Assembly: GCA_963556495.2 (NCBI GenBank)
Contig: OY747707.1
Span: 8,089,501 to 8,153,500 of the forward strand
DNA: 64,000 nucleotides
Direction: 5' to 3'
DNA from: Valencia hispanica
Lineage: Eukaryota > Chordata > Actinopteri > Cyprinodontiformes > Valenciidae
Shown: positions 23,163 through 33,274 of the stretch, piece by piece
Layout: each line of letters opens with the position of its first letter
How positions within the stretch are numbered: position 1 is the first letter of the stretch
Program-made: the position numbers and the translations under genes
The notes under the pieces: generated by a model
Seen by the model: the letters and a program-made list of their open reading frames with translations, nothing else
Databases searched by the model: none
What the model was told of the DNA's origin: nothing

Positions 23163-23738
23163 GGATCCAGTGCAGTTTGTTTATCGCCGTGGACTTGGAG
23201 TTAAATATGCCATCATCCACCTGTCATCTGGACAAAGCGGGCAGCACTGTGAGGATCATGTTCTTTGATTTCTCCAGTTCATATAACACAATTCAGCCAG
23301 ATTTGCTTTGTCAGAAACTCCTGAAGACACAGGTGGAGCCCTTAACAATTGCCTGGATCAATGACTACCTGAAAGACAGACCAGTTTGTGAGACTGGTGG
23401 ATTGTGTGTCAAACCAGGTGGTCGGTCAGCAGCATAGGAGCATCACAGGGAACCATACTCTTATCATTTCCTTTTCACTCTGTACACCTCAGACTTCCAG
23501 TACAAATCAGAGACCTGTCATCTGCAGAAATACTCAGATGACTCTGCAATTGTTGGGTGTATCAAAGGTAGACAATAAGCTGAATACAGAGAGCTGGTCG
23601 ACCTCTTTGTGACATGGTCTGGAAAAAAACATCTTACCTTGAATGTGAACAAAACAAAGGAGATGACTGTAGATTTCAGAAGAAACAGGCATAAGTCAAA
23701 AACTGTTTCAATCATGAGAGAAGAAGTAGAGGTAGAAC
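23163..23738 (+). pseudogene. Rex1-like LINE reverse-transcriptase fragment, sense
   Basis: This follows 30883-31455 of the larger copy. The HLDKAGSTVRIMFFDFSS segment, QPDLLCQKLLKTQVEP, INDYLKDRP and a tail with NVNKTKEMTVDFRRNR are readable, but in different frames. A short deletion removes residues between the CAIIHL and HLDKAG parts, and a further indel lies near 23415. It ends abruptly at the equivalent of 31455, where the opposed copy begins. Confidence 0.85.
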
Positions 23739-24037
23739 CAACCTTCTTTATCAGGTTGTTGAACCTTTTTAAGTCCCTGGCTCTGATGCTGCTACCCCAA
23801 CAGATGATGGGCCAAAGAGATTCTCTCCACTACAGACTTGTAGAAGATCTGCAGTATCTGACTGAAAACCTTGAAGGACCTAAGCTTCCTCAGGAAGTCC
23901 AGTCTGCCCGGTCCCTTCTCGCAGACGGCTTCACTTTTGAGTCTCCAGTCCAGTCTGTTGTACAGGGGAAGTCTGAGCTATTTATACTTCTCAACCACCT
24001 GCACTTCTTCTCCCATGATGCAGAGTTTGACCTAACC

Positions 24038-24610
24038 TGTCATGGTAGGCTCGGATAGACTAATAAGTTACACAACTAGACTCAGGCTCCTGGGAAGAGT
24101 TTAAGAAGTTTTTTATTATAATTCCTTGTAGGTGACACGGGATGGATGGACCGGGTGGAGGTATGGTGGACGCCACTGAAAGGTAACCTTGTATCCAGAC
24201 AGGCGAGAGAAGTAGGGATCCAGAATCCTGCGACTTTAGAGAGCCGTATGATTGCCAGGTGAATCCTCTTGTTATAGGAGTAGGAAGTGCTGAGTGTCTG
24301 GACTGAACCGCCAGGAGTAGTGACAGCATCCAGGAGGAACGGCCAATAACCCTAGGAAGACGGGCGCCGGTGGGGGAGTCCGGGACTGAGACCAGAGGAC
24401 GACACTGAGGGTTTGCCAAGGAGCTCAGGTCGTAGGAAGCAGCTCAGGAGGACAACACTCCTTGGAAGCGAATCATCTGACGCCCGTCTGATGGCACAGC
24501 TCTCCTTAAATGCAGTAGGGCTGATGAGGGGATTAGCTCCAGGTGTGTCGGTCCAACACTCAGCACCTGTGGAAAAAAGAGGACATGGCTCCCTCTGTTG
24601 GATCCTGACA
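24038..24610 (-). mobile_element. Solo LTR
   Basis: A 573-base segment begins TGTCATGG and ends CCTGACA on the plus strand, so it has TG...CA ends in either orientation. It is flanked by a perfect 5-base duplication TAACC at 24033-24037 and 24611-24615. Read on the minus strand it has a promoter-like CATTTAAGG, then an AATAAA within TTATAATAAAAAAC near the end, so the minus strand is likely its sense strand. No internal retroelement genes are present, so it is a recombined solo LTR, perhaps of Gypsy type. The 119-codon minus frame over it (24060-24419) is incidental. Confidence 0.8.
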
Positions 24611-24664
24611 TAACCATGTTGCTTTTGAAATCTACAATCATCTCCTTTGTTGTGCTCACATTTA

Positions 24665-25675
24665 AAGGCATACTCCGCAACTTTTACACCTTAATATAAT
24701 GTTTTTTCAAAAGTTATGGTGGAATCTTATCATCTATAATGCTCATTTTTAGAGTTATCACCACCTTACAGGGGTCCTTGGCTTTTTTCTGCACTATAGA
24801 ACTTTTGAGTGGCGGCCCGCCGCTGGAAGTGTTCTGCTTTACGGCAGAGTCATACAGCCTCGCTATTTAGAGACTGTAGAGATAGCTGATCCACCAAAGA
24901 GACCGAGAAATCCCATATCAGAAGAAGCTAGAAAAAGAAAAACTGAACGTGATAGAGAGAGAGCAAAGACCAGAGTAAATATTGGGCTGGCTTTTTCTCG
25001 TTGGAGAGTTCTTTTGAAACTAACATCATGTACTCACCGGGGTTATAGTGTTTGGTCTGGCATGATGTTGTTATACAGTCCTGAGAAAGCTATTTATTCA
25101 ACGTGTGGAGGTGGATGAACATAGTTTACACGGTATGCCTTACAGTAGTAATGTGAATTACACAACCGAGTCGATCTCCGTTAGCCATCTAGAGGCTAAT
25201 GTGATGCTAACGTGTAAGACTCGGTTCTGTAGATAAAGCTGCAAACTCCGGCGTAGTCGCTGGATTTCAGTATACAAGTCAAACTTTTTTCTTTTGGTTT
25301 TGTCAAGGTAGTGATTTATATTTTTGTTGTTTGATTTTTCCCTAAAAACACCTAAAGATGCAGGCTGATTCTAGTGTCGGGAGGTGTTTGCTACGTGGCG
25401 CTTAGACGTTCTCTGTATCTAATACCACTGTTTTTCCAATTACCCCGACCTCCCCCACAAACTGAATACCTAGCTGTGAGGTCTTTACTCTAAATTATCC
25501 CGATTGTTACAGTTGGCGCTTGTTTGTTGTTTGGGCAAGCGACTTGGAAAGCAGCCACTGAAACATGCCTCTTATGAGCGACAGAGAGATTTGATTTTAC
25601 GACAGTGATGTTGCGCGGCAAGCCTGAAGAGGGCGACAGAGAGCAAATATCTAAAAGTTGCGGAGTATGGCTTAA
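24665..25675 (+). mobile_element. PIF/Harbinger-like (ISL2EU-type?) non-autonomous element
   Basis: The terminal repeats are GGCATACTCCGCAACTTTTA at 24667 and the inverted TAAAAGTTGCGGAGTATGGC at 25652-25671. The short flank TTAAA or TTTAAA is shared on both sides. Around 24890-25010 the plus strand encodes KRPRNPISEEARKRKTERDR, then ERAKTRVNIGLAF and SRWR. I recognise this basic stretch from fish transposon proteins with a 'VNIG-AF-RWR' segment, and no transposase catalytic part follows. The element sits inside the antisense Rex1-like copy. Confidence 0.65.
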
Positions 25676-25740
25676 AGATAAGACGACTGTTTTCACACAA
25701 TGCTACAAAGCGATCCAACAGCTCTTTGTGGTTGACTGCT

Positions 25741-26949
25741 ATATTATATTTGACAATATAACCCACATGGAGTTCAGAACCTTTGCCCATGCAGTTGATC
25801 AATAAGAAATGCTGCCACCTCAGTTTAATCAGAATTATACTCTTCTAAAGACAATTCTGAAGATTCTGATTCTGATTCTCTTCAGTTGGGTCTGTCAAAG
25901 GCGGAGGCAGGTACTCCAGGGCGAAAACAGGTGGTGCAGATGGAGACGGGACGCAGGGTGATTTGGGTGTGGTGCTGAAAGGACAGCGCCAATGGGAACC
26001 GCAATCCTCCCCCCATCGCAGCTCCACAGCCAAACAAGGGTGGAGAAAACACACCCACAAAAAAACCCAGAGGCCGTGGCCATAACAGCGAGCTCAAAGC
26101 AAGGTCCTGAAAGACATGGATGGGTGTATTTGGAGTAGGAAAACTTCACTGTCCAACAGAATTTGACCAAAACCGTTGGTATGAATTAGAGCGGAGACTA
26201 CGAAAGCCAAGATTTCTCAACCACCAACAAAGAGTCTGAACGCAGTAAAATGCTTCTGGTGAAAGATTCACATAAGTACTCCCCAGAACCTAGTGGAAAC
26301 CCATGCCAGGGCATTCCACTGGTATAACGATTTGAAGCTGTTATGGGGGCAAAGGTTTGCTCAACATGATACACACTATGGGTTAAGAAAGGGATGTCAC
26401 TGAATTTCCCATTATTGACACAGTTCTTTGAGCAATATATTGCAATAGTACACAGTATAGCGTAATAGTTCAGACTACAGGCACATAACCCAGTAAACAC
26501 TTTCAAGCATAAACATTTTGCTTCCCCCATAGCAAGAATTCAAAGGAGCAGAAGTAAATGAAAACCAGGCTTGGTGGAAGGCCTTGTCAAGGAAAAAGAA
26601 ACCTTTTTGATATGGATACATCCTCCCTTAAAGGATTTCATTGATAATTTTACCTTTGTTTGCTCCTGCCTTTACAGTATATTAACAAATACACATTAAT
26701 ACTCTTACTTTGGCTTGTACGTACATGTACATTGTAAGACCCTTCTCAGTGTATGAATGAACATCTCAGTATAGTCCAAGAGGGTCCAAGCTGATTTATA
26801 ACACTAAATTCCATCTATGACCTAACCTGATCATATAACTTGTATTAAGCAAGACATTAAATACTCTGTCATCAGTTTCATAATGTTATCAAGTAAACAT
26901 ATAAGAAATTGTAACAATAAAGGGTATTCTGTTATGATATTAACACTAA
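25741..26949. other. No recognised feature
   Basis: Three overlapping minus-strand frames (25845-26170) and a 110-codon frame (26198-26530) have no recognisable motif. Confidence 0.4.
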
Positions 26950-27550
26950 AGCCTAGTTTATACTTCTCTCTAAGCAGAGGTGCAAACACACATAGCGCCA
27001 TCATCTGTCAATGCAAAGGCTCTGCAGCAGGCCTGCAGAGGTTGATGGAGACATGCTTAGTGTTTTAAATGTCCGTCGAAAGCTACAGAAAGTGCAAGCC
27101 TGTGATTGGTGGGCACGCCACTTACTTTAAATTTGTCAACAGCACCACCATTTCCAAACAAACAGAGAGCTTAAGATATCTAGCAGCAGACATGGAACAG
27201 ATCGAAGAACATTTTGAATAAGACAATTTATGAGTGTCCAGCGTTTGATACAAAAGCAAAAAGTGAGGAGATTTTTCTCATATTTGTCTACAAAAAGCTA
27301 TTTTGAATATTGAAAGAGGCAGAAGTTGTTCAAGTGAAAAAAAGAAAGAAAGTAAATACTTTTGATGATCAGAGACATGATTACAATGGTAGTAGGACCT
27401 CCCCAGAAAAGCGCCACACCCCCTGTTGTCCTGGCAGTGAATTGCTTTGCAAGAATCCCCAGGGAACGGAGAAGTATAAAAGGAAAACGTCTCCGTCGAT
27501 ACGTCTGCATGTGAGTGCAAACTTGCTGACGAGGAAGTATAAACTAGGCT
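26950..27550 (+). mobile_element. PIF/Harbinger-like MITE
   Basis: The terminal inverted repeats AGCCTAGTTTATACTTC and GAAGTATAAACTAGGCT are perfect over 17 bases. They are flanked by the 3-base duplication TAA (26947-26949 and 27551-27553), typical of PIF/Harbinger elements. Length is 601 bases. At 27192 an ATG opens MEQIEEHF and stops shortly after; downstream, in another frame, are remains such as YECPAFDTKAK. This may be the start of a former Myb/MADF-like transposon protein (inference). Confidence 0.8.
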
Positions 27551-28370
27551 TAAGGTTGTTCAAACAATATATTTTCATGTATCCACAATATATTATCACC
27601 TTAGTACAATACAATATTGTAAAGATTTTATGTTTTTTCTAATAACATAAAAAAATTATATGTTAGTAACGAGAGAAGTGAAAAGTATTTTGTAATAAAA
27701 TAATCCTACATTCTACAAACACGATATTGCTAGAACAATAAAGTCTTGAAGTTATAATGTAAATAAAATAGCTCTAGTTTTATTTTGCCGGGGTAGCTGC
27801 TAAATGGCGTTTGTACCACCAGCAGCTTTAAAAAACCTGAGCAGATAATTATTAAAGCAAATGTTCAAAGCTATCTTTTGTTAGAACGGCTTGACTTTTA
27901 ACTGGATTAAAGTAAGTTAAACACAAAATGTATGCACTACAAATCTCTGCACTGATGCAACTTCCACTGAAAATTGAGAGCAGTACATGTGCGGTCAAAG
28001 GGCAAAGTTAGTGTCCCATTACGGCTGTTATGCAACATAATAAAGTATAGCAAGAAGCTATTACTGCAGACCATATCAAATTTAGGAGTACATTCTCCAT
28101 TTGCATATAGATGTGTATCAGAGAAGCCTGATAGGCATGCAGTACCCACTGGTATGTGTATGGTTTGCATTGAGCCTCACAGACAAAGCTTTTGTGTCAT
28201 GAAGTTAAAGGAGAACCACCATGTCAGTTATGATTTTATGCACTGATATCAGACCAACTTAGTCCATGTTCTGACCTGCAAGAAGAGTTCATTAAAAGAA
28301 AACAATAGTACTCCGTTGTTTGACTCTCTTTTGATGGTACATTATTTTTTAAATTGTTATTTAAAAGCAT
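27551..28370. other. No recognised feature
   Basis: AT-rich sequence; the 90-codon plus frame at 27974-28246 carries no motif. Confidence 0.4.
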
Positions 28371-28460
28371 CCATCTATCCATCCATCTGTTCATCCATCC
28401 ATCCGTCCATCCATCCATCCATCCATCCATCCATACATCCATCCATCCATCCATCCATCC
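28371..28460. repeat. (ATCC)n microsatellite, probable LINE 3' tail
   Basis: About twenty ATCC units with a few substitutions. On the minus strand this is (GGAT)n following an RTE-like 3' end (next entry), so it is probably that element's tail. Confidence 0.9.
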
Positions 28461-28635
28461 AGATGTCCTTCTCTTCAGCAATACTCTCCAGTTCATTCTA
28501 AGGAATCATAACCTTCTAGCTCTAGAAGGGCAAATAATTCCTCCAGAGAGTTCTTGGTGTGCCCTAAGGTCTCCTACTAGTGGGATATGCCTGGAAAACC
28601 CTCAAAAGGAACCTCCCTGATCAGATTCCACCTAG
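28461..28635 (-). mobile_element. RTE/Rex3-like LINE, eroded 3' end
   Basis: Plus-strand segments CTCTAGAAGGGC, AGAGAGTTCTTGGTGTGCCC and GGTCTCCTACTAGTGGGATATGCCTGGAAAACCCTC parallel the 3' coding end of the RTE-type copy at 47.8-48.0 kb, which has GGTCTCCTCCCACTGGGATGTGTCTGGAAAACCTC. No intact frame remains. Confidence 0.65.
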
Positions 28636-28776
28636 ATATATGTAAACAATTTAAGACAACTTGAGAATTGAGAAAAATCTGTCTAAATTTGGTCTAACCG
28701 GGAAATTTTAGTAGGCATCTAAACTGAGTATTAGATATTTGATATACATGTCTATGTTTACTGACAAGCACATTAG

Positions 28777-28910
28777 GGGTGACCGTGGCTCAAGTCGTAG
28801 GAGCTTGTGCCTTAGCCAGTGGATTGCCGGTTCAAATCCCCAGTGTGTCCATCTTGGTCGTTTTGTGGGCAAGATACTTCACCCACCTAGGCTGGTAATG
28901 GTGGGCCTGT
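28777..28910 (+). mobile_element. tRNA-derived SINE head
   Basis: GGGTGACCGTGGCTCAAGTCG contains an A-box-like motif, and GGTTCAAATCC at 28829-28839 is a B-box. A SINE body motif follows (TTTTGTGGGCAAGATACTTCACCCACC). The 3' region is not clear. Confidence 0.75.
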
Positions 28911-29195
28911 CCATTTAAGTATTGGGCCTGCCCAAAACATTTTACAATTACTATGTAAATTAAATTGCAACCATTTAATGTACATACACAAGACAACCAG
29001 CAGAAGGTGCTGTAGGCTATTAATTTGGACTTTTGGAGGCAGTAAAGAAGATATTTTGATAAGGTCGTATGCCAAAATGGACATTAGAGCTTGGCTTAAA
29101 GAAACAAGAGCAAAACTAGCACAAGGAAGGACAATGGTAATACATCAACAGTCTTAGAGAGGCAAGTGCAACCTTGAGTGACGTTCTAAGCCACA

Positions 29196-29275
29196 CACCA
29201 CACCAGTCGGTGGCAGTAATGCACAAATCTATTGTTTGCCACTTACCAATAAACATCACAAAGAAGAAGTAGGGT
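29196..29275 (+). repeat. Fish dispersed repeat end (GGTGGCAGTAATGCAC...AAGAAGAAG)
   Basis: CACCAGTCGGTGGCAGTAATGCAC, then GCCACTTACCAATAAACATCACAAAGAAGAAG, resembles a widespread fish repeat end that I recall. Its class is uncertain to me, and there is only one copy in this window. Confidence 0.5.
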
Positions 29276-29710
29276 GCTGTGCTCATTTCAGGCTAATATC
29301 AGCATGCTAATGGTAGTTAAGATGAATCCACACAAGGAAGGAATTACCAAGGTTTTCAGTGGCAGATTATGTTGGATTGTGGACGTAAGACTTGTTGTGG
29401 ACTAGCTATTTTATTGGAGGGCATTCATTGGACCGTTGTAGGTGTAAAAATACCTTTTTTTGTTCAAGATGGCTCTGTTCTGTCAATGCTATGTGGCTTT
29501 GAACGATGAGTTGCACATTACCTTGCTTTCTGAGTGGTTTGACAAAAGCGTGTACTGTGTCTACAGTTATGATTGTATCCTTGATTGGCATACATAATAG
29601 GAATCACAAGTATCTTAGCTTTTCCAATAATGTATAATATGTATATGTATATAAAAAGTGTGTTGCAAAAAATACATATTCCCCTGGGAATTATGTAATC
29701 TACCACCAAC
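29272..29710. other. No recognised feature
   Basis: AT-rich flank of the palindromic element, without coding signal. The ACCAAC at 29705-29710 may be the left target duplication of that element. Confidence 0.4.
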
Positions 29711-29784
29711 GTATGGCGCCAATTTAGTGCAAAAATCCGAGTGCGTTAAAACCATAATCAGCGCGCATAAAGACCACTCTCTGC

Positions 29785-29930
29785 GCGCTCGCAGCCTCTC
29801 TATATGCGCTCGCGATCCCTCTCTACGCGCTCGCTTTCAATCTCTGCGTGCTCGCGGTCAATGACTGTGCGGGCGCCATCACTGTCTGTGCGCTCGCTGT
29901 CTCTCCCTGTGCTATCTGCTCACTCGCCCT
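29785..29930. repeat. Subterminal CGCGCTCGC-type repeats, left arm
   Basis: Five GCGCTCGC-like cores (one as GTGCTCGC), separated by CTCTCT-rich spacers every 20-30 bases; the inverse occurs at about 32180-32275 with fewer units. Repeated subterminal motifs often bind transposase in DNA transposons; that role here is inference. Confidence 0.6.
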
Positions 29931-30169
29931 TGCTGAGTTTTGGCACTTTGGGGGCGGGCATTGAATAGACGGACCCCCAACCCTCCTCCTTTCTAATTGG
30001 CCACTACTGTCTCCAGGTCAGAGCCAATCCGAGGCAGAGTAGGGCGGGTCATCATTGCGGTTGGCGGCAGAATTTAATAGCCGATCGAAATGTCAGATAA
30101 ACAAGAGATAAGTTGTGGAACAGACTGATATATAAATTAGATTAAATTATCTGTCTGTTCCTCAACTTA

Positions 30170-32024
30170 AGGTCAAGATCAGAGACAGCAAGGAGGCATA
30201 CAGGAAGGAGCTGGAGAACAAACTACAGAGGAACAATATCAGAGATGTCTGGTCAGGAATGAGAAAGATCACAGGTTTTAAGGACAGGAAGGATTGGAAA
30301 GATGGAAGTCTGGACAGAGCCAGTGAACTGAATATATTCTTCAACAGGTTCAGTTCAGGAACTAGCTCAGCATCCCCCTCTCCTTTTGCCAGCCAAACAG
30401 ATATCCCCCTCTCCTCTGATCAACAGCTTTCCTGTAACTCCTCGGATGTGTTGTCCTTCACCTCAGCCATGGACTCTTCTAATTCCACAAGTTTGACTTC
30501 AACCAAGTCAGGAAATACTGCTACCCCCTTTGCCTCCCCCTCCCACTTGTCTGTCTCCAAAAGTCAGGTGAAGAGGCAGCTGGAGAAACTGAACCGGAAC
30601 AAGGCTGCAGGTCCAGATGGTGTCAGCCCCACAGTCCTGAAGGCCTGTGCTGAGCAGCTCTGTGGGATTCTGCAGCACCTCTTCAACCTTAGCCTAACTC
30701 AGGAGAAGGTTCCAGTGTTGTGGAAGACATCATGCCTTGTTCCAGTACCCAAAAGAACTCACCCATCAGTCATCAATGACTATAGACCTGTTGCCCTGAC
30801 ATCCCACATCATGAAGGTCCTGGAGAGACTCCTGTTGGCACCCCTGGTAAAGCAAACAAGAACATATCAGGACCCACTGCAGTTTGCTTATCGCTGTGGA
30901 GTTGGAGTTGAAGATGCCATCATCCACCTACTTCAACCATCCCACTGTCATCTGGACAAAGCAGGCAGCACTGTGAGGATCATGTTCTTTGATTTCTCCA
31001 GTGTATTTAACACAATTCAGCCTGATTTGCTTTGTCAGAAACTCCTGAAGACACAGGTGGAGCCCTCAACAATCGCCTGGATCAATGACTACCTGACCAA
31101 CAGACCACAATTTGTGAGACTGAAGAATTGTGTGTCAAACCAGGTGATCAGCAGCACAGGAGCACCACAAGGGACCGTACTCTCACGATTCCTTTTTACT
31201 CTGTACACCTCAGACTTCCAGTACAAATCAGAGACCTCTCATCTGCAGAAATACTCAGATGACTCTGCAATTGTCGGGTGTATCAGAGATGGACAAGAAG
31301 CTGAATACAGAGAGCTGGTGGACCGCTTTGTGACATGGTGTGGAAACAATAGTCTCACCTTGAATGTGAACAAAACAAAAAAGATGATTGTAGATTTCAG
31401 AAGAAACAGAGATAAGTCAAAAACTGTTTCCATCATGGGAGAAGAAGTGGAGGTGGTTGATGAGTATAAATACCTCAGAGTTCACCTTGACAACAGACTG
31501 GACTGGAGACTGAACAGTGAAGCCGTCTACAAGAAGGGACAGAGCAGACTGTACTTCTTGAGGAAGCTTAGGTCCTTCAAGGTTTGCAGCAAGATGCTGG
31601 AGATCTTCTACAAGTCTGTTGTGGAGAGTGTAATCTCTTCAGCCGTCATCTGTTGAGGTAGCAGCATCAGAGCCAGGGATTTAAATAGGCTAAACAACCT
31701 GATAAAGAAGGTTCTGGTTCTGTTCTTGGGACAACTGTGGAAAATTTGGAGATGATGATGCAAAGAAGGATTCTTAATAAAATCAAAAAAATTATGGACA
31801 ACCCTGAGCATCGTCTTCATGAGACAGTCATACAACAACAGAGCGTCTTCAGTCGGAGGCTTCTTCAGTTTCGCTTCAATACAGATCGCTACAGGAAATC
31901 CTTCCTGCCCACAGCCATCATCATCTACAACAACTCCTTAAAGAATTAATCATAAGAGCTATACCAACACTTAATTTCCCTCTGGGATCAATAAAGTATT
32001 TTTGAATTGAATTGAATTGAATTG
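30170..32024 (+). mobile_element. Rex1/Babar-like LINE, 5'-truncated
   Basis: A CR1-superfamily non-LTR retrotransposon copy of 1855 bases. It starts inside the reverse-transcriptase ORF (KVKIRDSKEAYRKELENKLQ) and ends in a CTCTGGGATCAATAAAGTAT segment plus a (TTGAA)n tail. A 6-base direct repeat, AACTTA, flanks it at 30164-30169 and 32025-32030, and the palindrome it interrupts closes cleanly when it is removed. It is the longest of several Rex1-like copies in this window (2999, 4556, 23163, 23739). Confidence 0.85.
30172..31656 (+). pseudogene. Rex1-like reverse-transcriptase ORF, interrupted by TGA
   Basis: The frame is open from about 30136; the ATG at 30259 is internal and the true N-terminus (endonuclease) is missing. 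Counting from that ATG, AAGPDGV lies at residues 116-122, NDYRPVALT at 173-181, FFDFSSVFN at 243-251 (Asp245, block A), GAPQGTVLS at 301-309 (block B) and YSDD at 332-335 (block C, with Ser in place of the usual Ala). NVNKTKKMIVDFRR follows. It stops at TGA 31654-31656 where family members usually have Trp; in-frame coding (GSSIRARDLNRLNNLIKK) continues beyond. A remnant incapable of autonomous retrotransposition, since the endonuclease is absent. Confidence 0.85.
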
Positions 32025-32327
32025 AACTTACCTCTTTTTTCTCTGACATCTCGATCCACAAGGATGACCCGCCCTACTCTGCCTCAGATTGGCTCTGACC
32101 CGGAGACAGTAGTGGCCAATCAGAAAGGAGGGGGGTTTCGGGGCTGTCTATTCAATGCCCGCCCCCAAAGTGCCAAAACTCAGCAAAGGCGAGCGCGTAG
32201 AAAGCACAGAGAGAGACCACGAGCGCACAGACAGTAAGGGTGAACGCGCAGAGAGTGCACGTATAGAGAGACCGCGATTATTATAGTTTTAACGCACTCG
32301 GATTTTGGCACTAAATTGACGTCATAC

Positions 32328-33274
32328 CAACGGGGCATAAAAACGCTAAGGGCTTAAATAAAATGTTTACTGGACCCCCTCCAAAATAAACCACAGTCCC
32401 CCCAGCTAAATTCCTCTGCTGCTGGGTCCGATCACATCTTATCTCGGAGTTAACCACCAGAAGTGTAACTGCATGAGCAAACTGTTTGTTGGTTGTGTTT
32501 GGAATAATTTTCTTTCCATTTTCCTTCATAAACACAAATTCAGACTTATAACATCCAGAAGGCATCCTCAGTGCAGTATGATCTCTGATGTCTCCTGGAT
32601 TTCAGCCTATACACTTCAAAGGATAGAGTGTTGTCTGATATAGGTAGTGACAAGTTACCTTGTTATAGTTTGAAGTTCTTTTTCACCCTTCTCAATTCCC
32701 ACTCCCTCCCTTGTCACATGCAGAAGTTGTATTGTAGATGCACGTAAATAGGCTCTTTTGACACACATTTTCACCCTTTTCATGTTGGTCTTTGAAACCT
32801 AATATCAAATCCTAAAAGAGGCTAAAGACATAATTCTCCTTCACAAAATTTTCTGTGATACACCCGGCAATTTGGAACGACAGGAGGTTTGGTGCCCCAT
32901 TAACACCTGCACTATGCATAAAAAAAACGCCTAGAATGTCTCTTCATACTATTATCTGGAAATATAAGGGCTAAGCTGATTGGTCAAAACTTAGACAAAA
33001 TTTTATTGGTTTTATTCAGGAATAGGGACACACTTTTTCAAAATTTTAAAGAAACACTATCTGTAGTCCCATTATTGGAATTTGTGCTCAGAGGAAAGGT
33101 ACATGTCCGAAGATATTCATAGCACATCTTTTCTAAAAGGGCTCTCTTTAGAATCACAGTGAATGTTGTGATTTTCAACTAAAGTTGCCTACAGGCCTAT
33201 TAAATATTCATTAGCATTTAGCCTGCTTATATACCTGTTAATAGTTGTGGTTAACCTTTAAATTAGCATTTTTG
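32328..33274. other. No recognised feature
   Basis: Flank of the palindromic element. The minus-strand frame of 84 codons at 32311-32565 has no motif. Confidence 0.4.

Larger units (their letters stand above)
23739..25740 (-). pseudogene. Rex1-like LINE fragment, antisense, interrupted twice
   Basis: Three pieces (23739-24032, 24616-24664 and about 25676-25740) align consecutively to the reverse complement of about 31310-31710 of the larger Rex1-like copy. The breaks are explained by a solo LTR (24038-24610) and a PIF-like element (24665-25675). The junction pieces read through when the insertions are removed, for example CACATTTAAAGATAAG beside CACATTCAAGGTGAGA. Together with the preceding sense fragment it makes a tail-to-tail pair whose equivalents overlap by about 40 bases. 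Confidence 0.75.
29711..32327. mobile_element. Palindromic (fold-back) DNA element split by a Rex1-like LINE
   Basis: The left arm (29711 to about 30126) is the reverse complement of the right side (30151-30169 plus 32031-32327) once the LINE is removed. Landmarks are CAATTTAGTG, AATCCGAGTGCGTTAAAAC, a CGCGCTCGC-rich stretch, TTTTGGCACTTTGGGGGCGG, CATTGAATAGAC, GGCAGAGTAGGGCGGGTCAT and TGTCAGA. The loop is only about 25 bases, so the element without the LINE is a nearly complete palindrome of about 756 bases. ACCAAC (29705-29710) recurs at 32326-32331, which overlaps the last bases and suggests a 4-6-base target duplication. No transposase is seen. Confidence 0.85.

Noticed and set aside
24060..24419. 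119-codon minus frame as a gene
   Set aside because: It lies wholly inside a solo LTR defined by TG...CA ends and a TAACC duplication.
28236..28496. Minus frame with repeated MDGW units as a repeat protein
   Set aside because: Translation of the (ATCC)n microsatellite.
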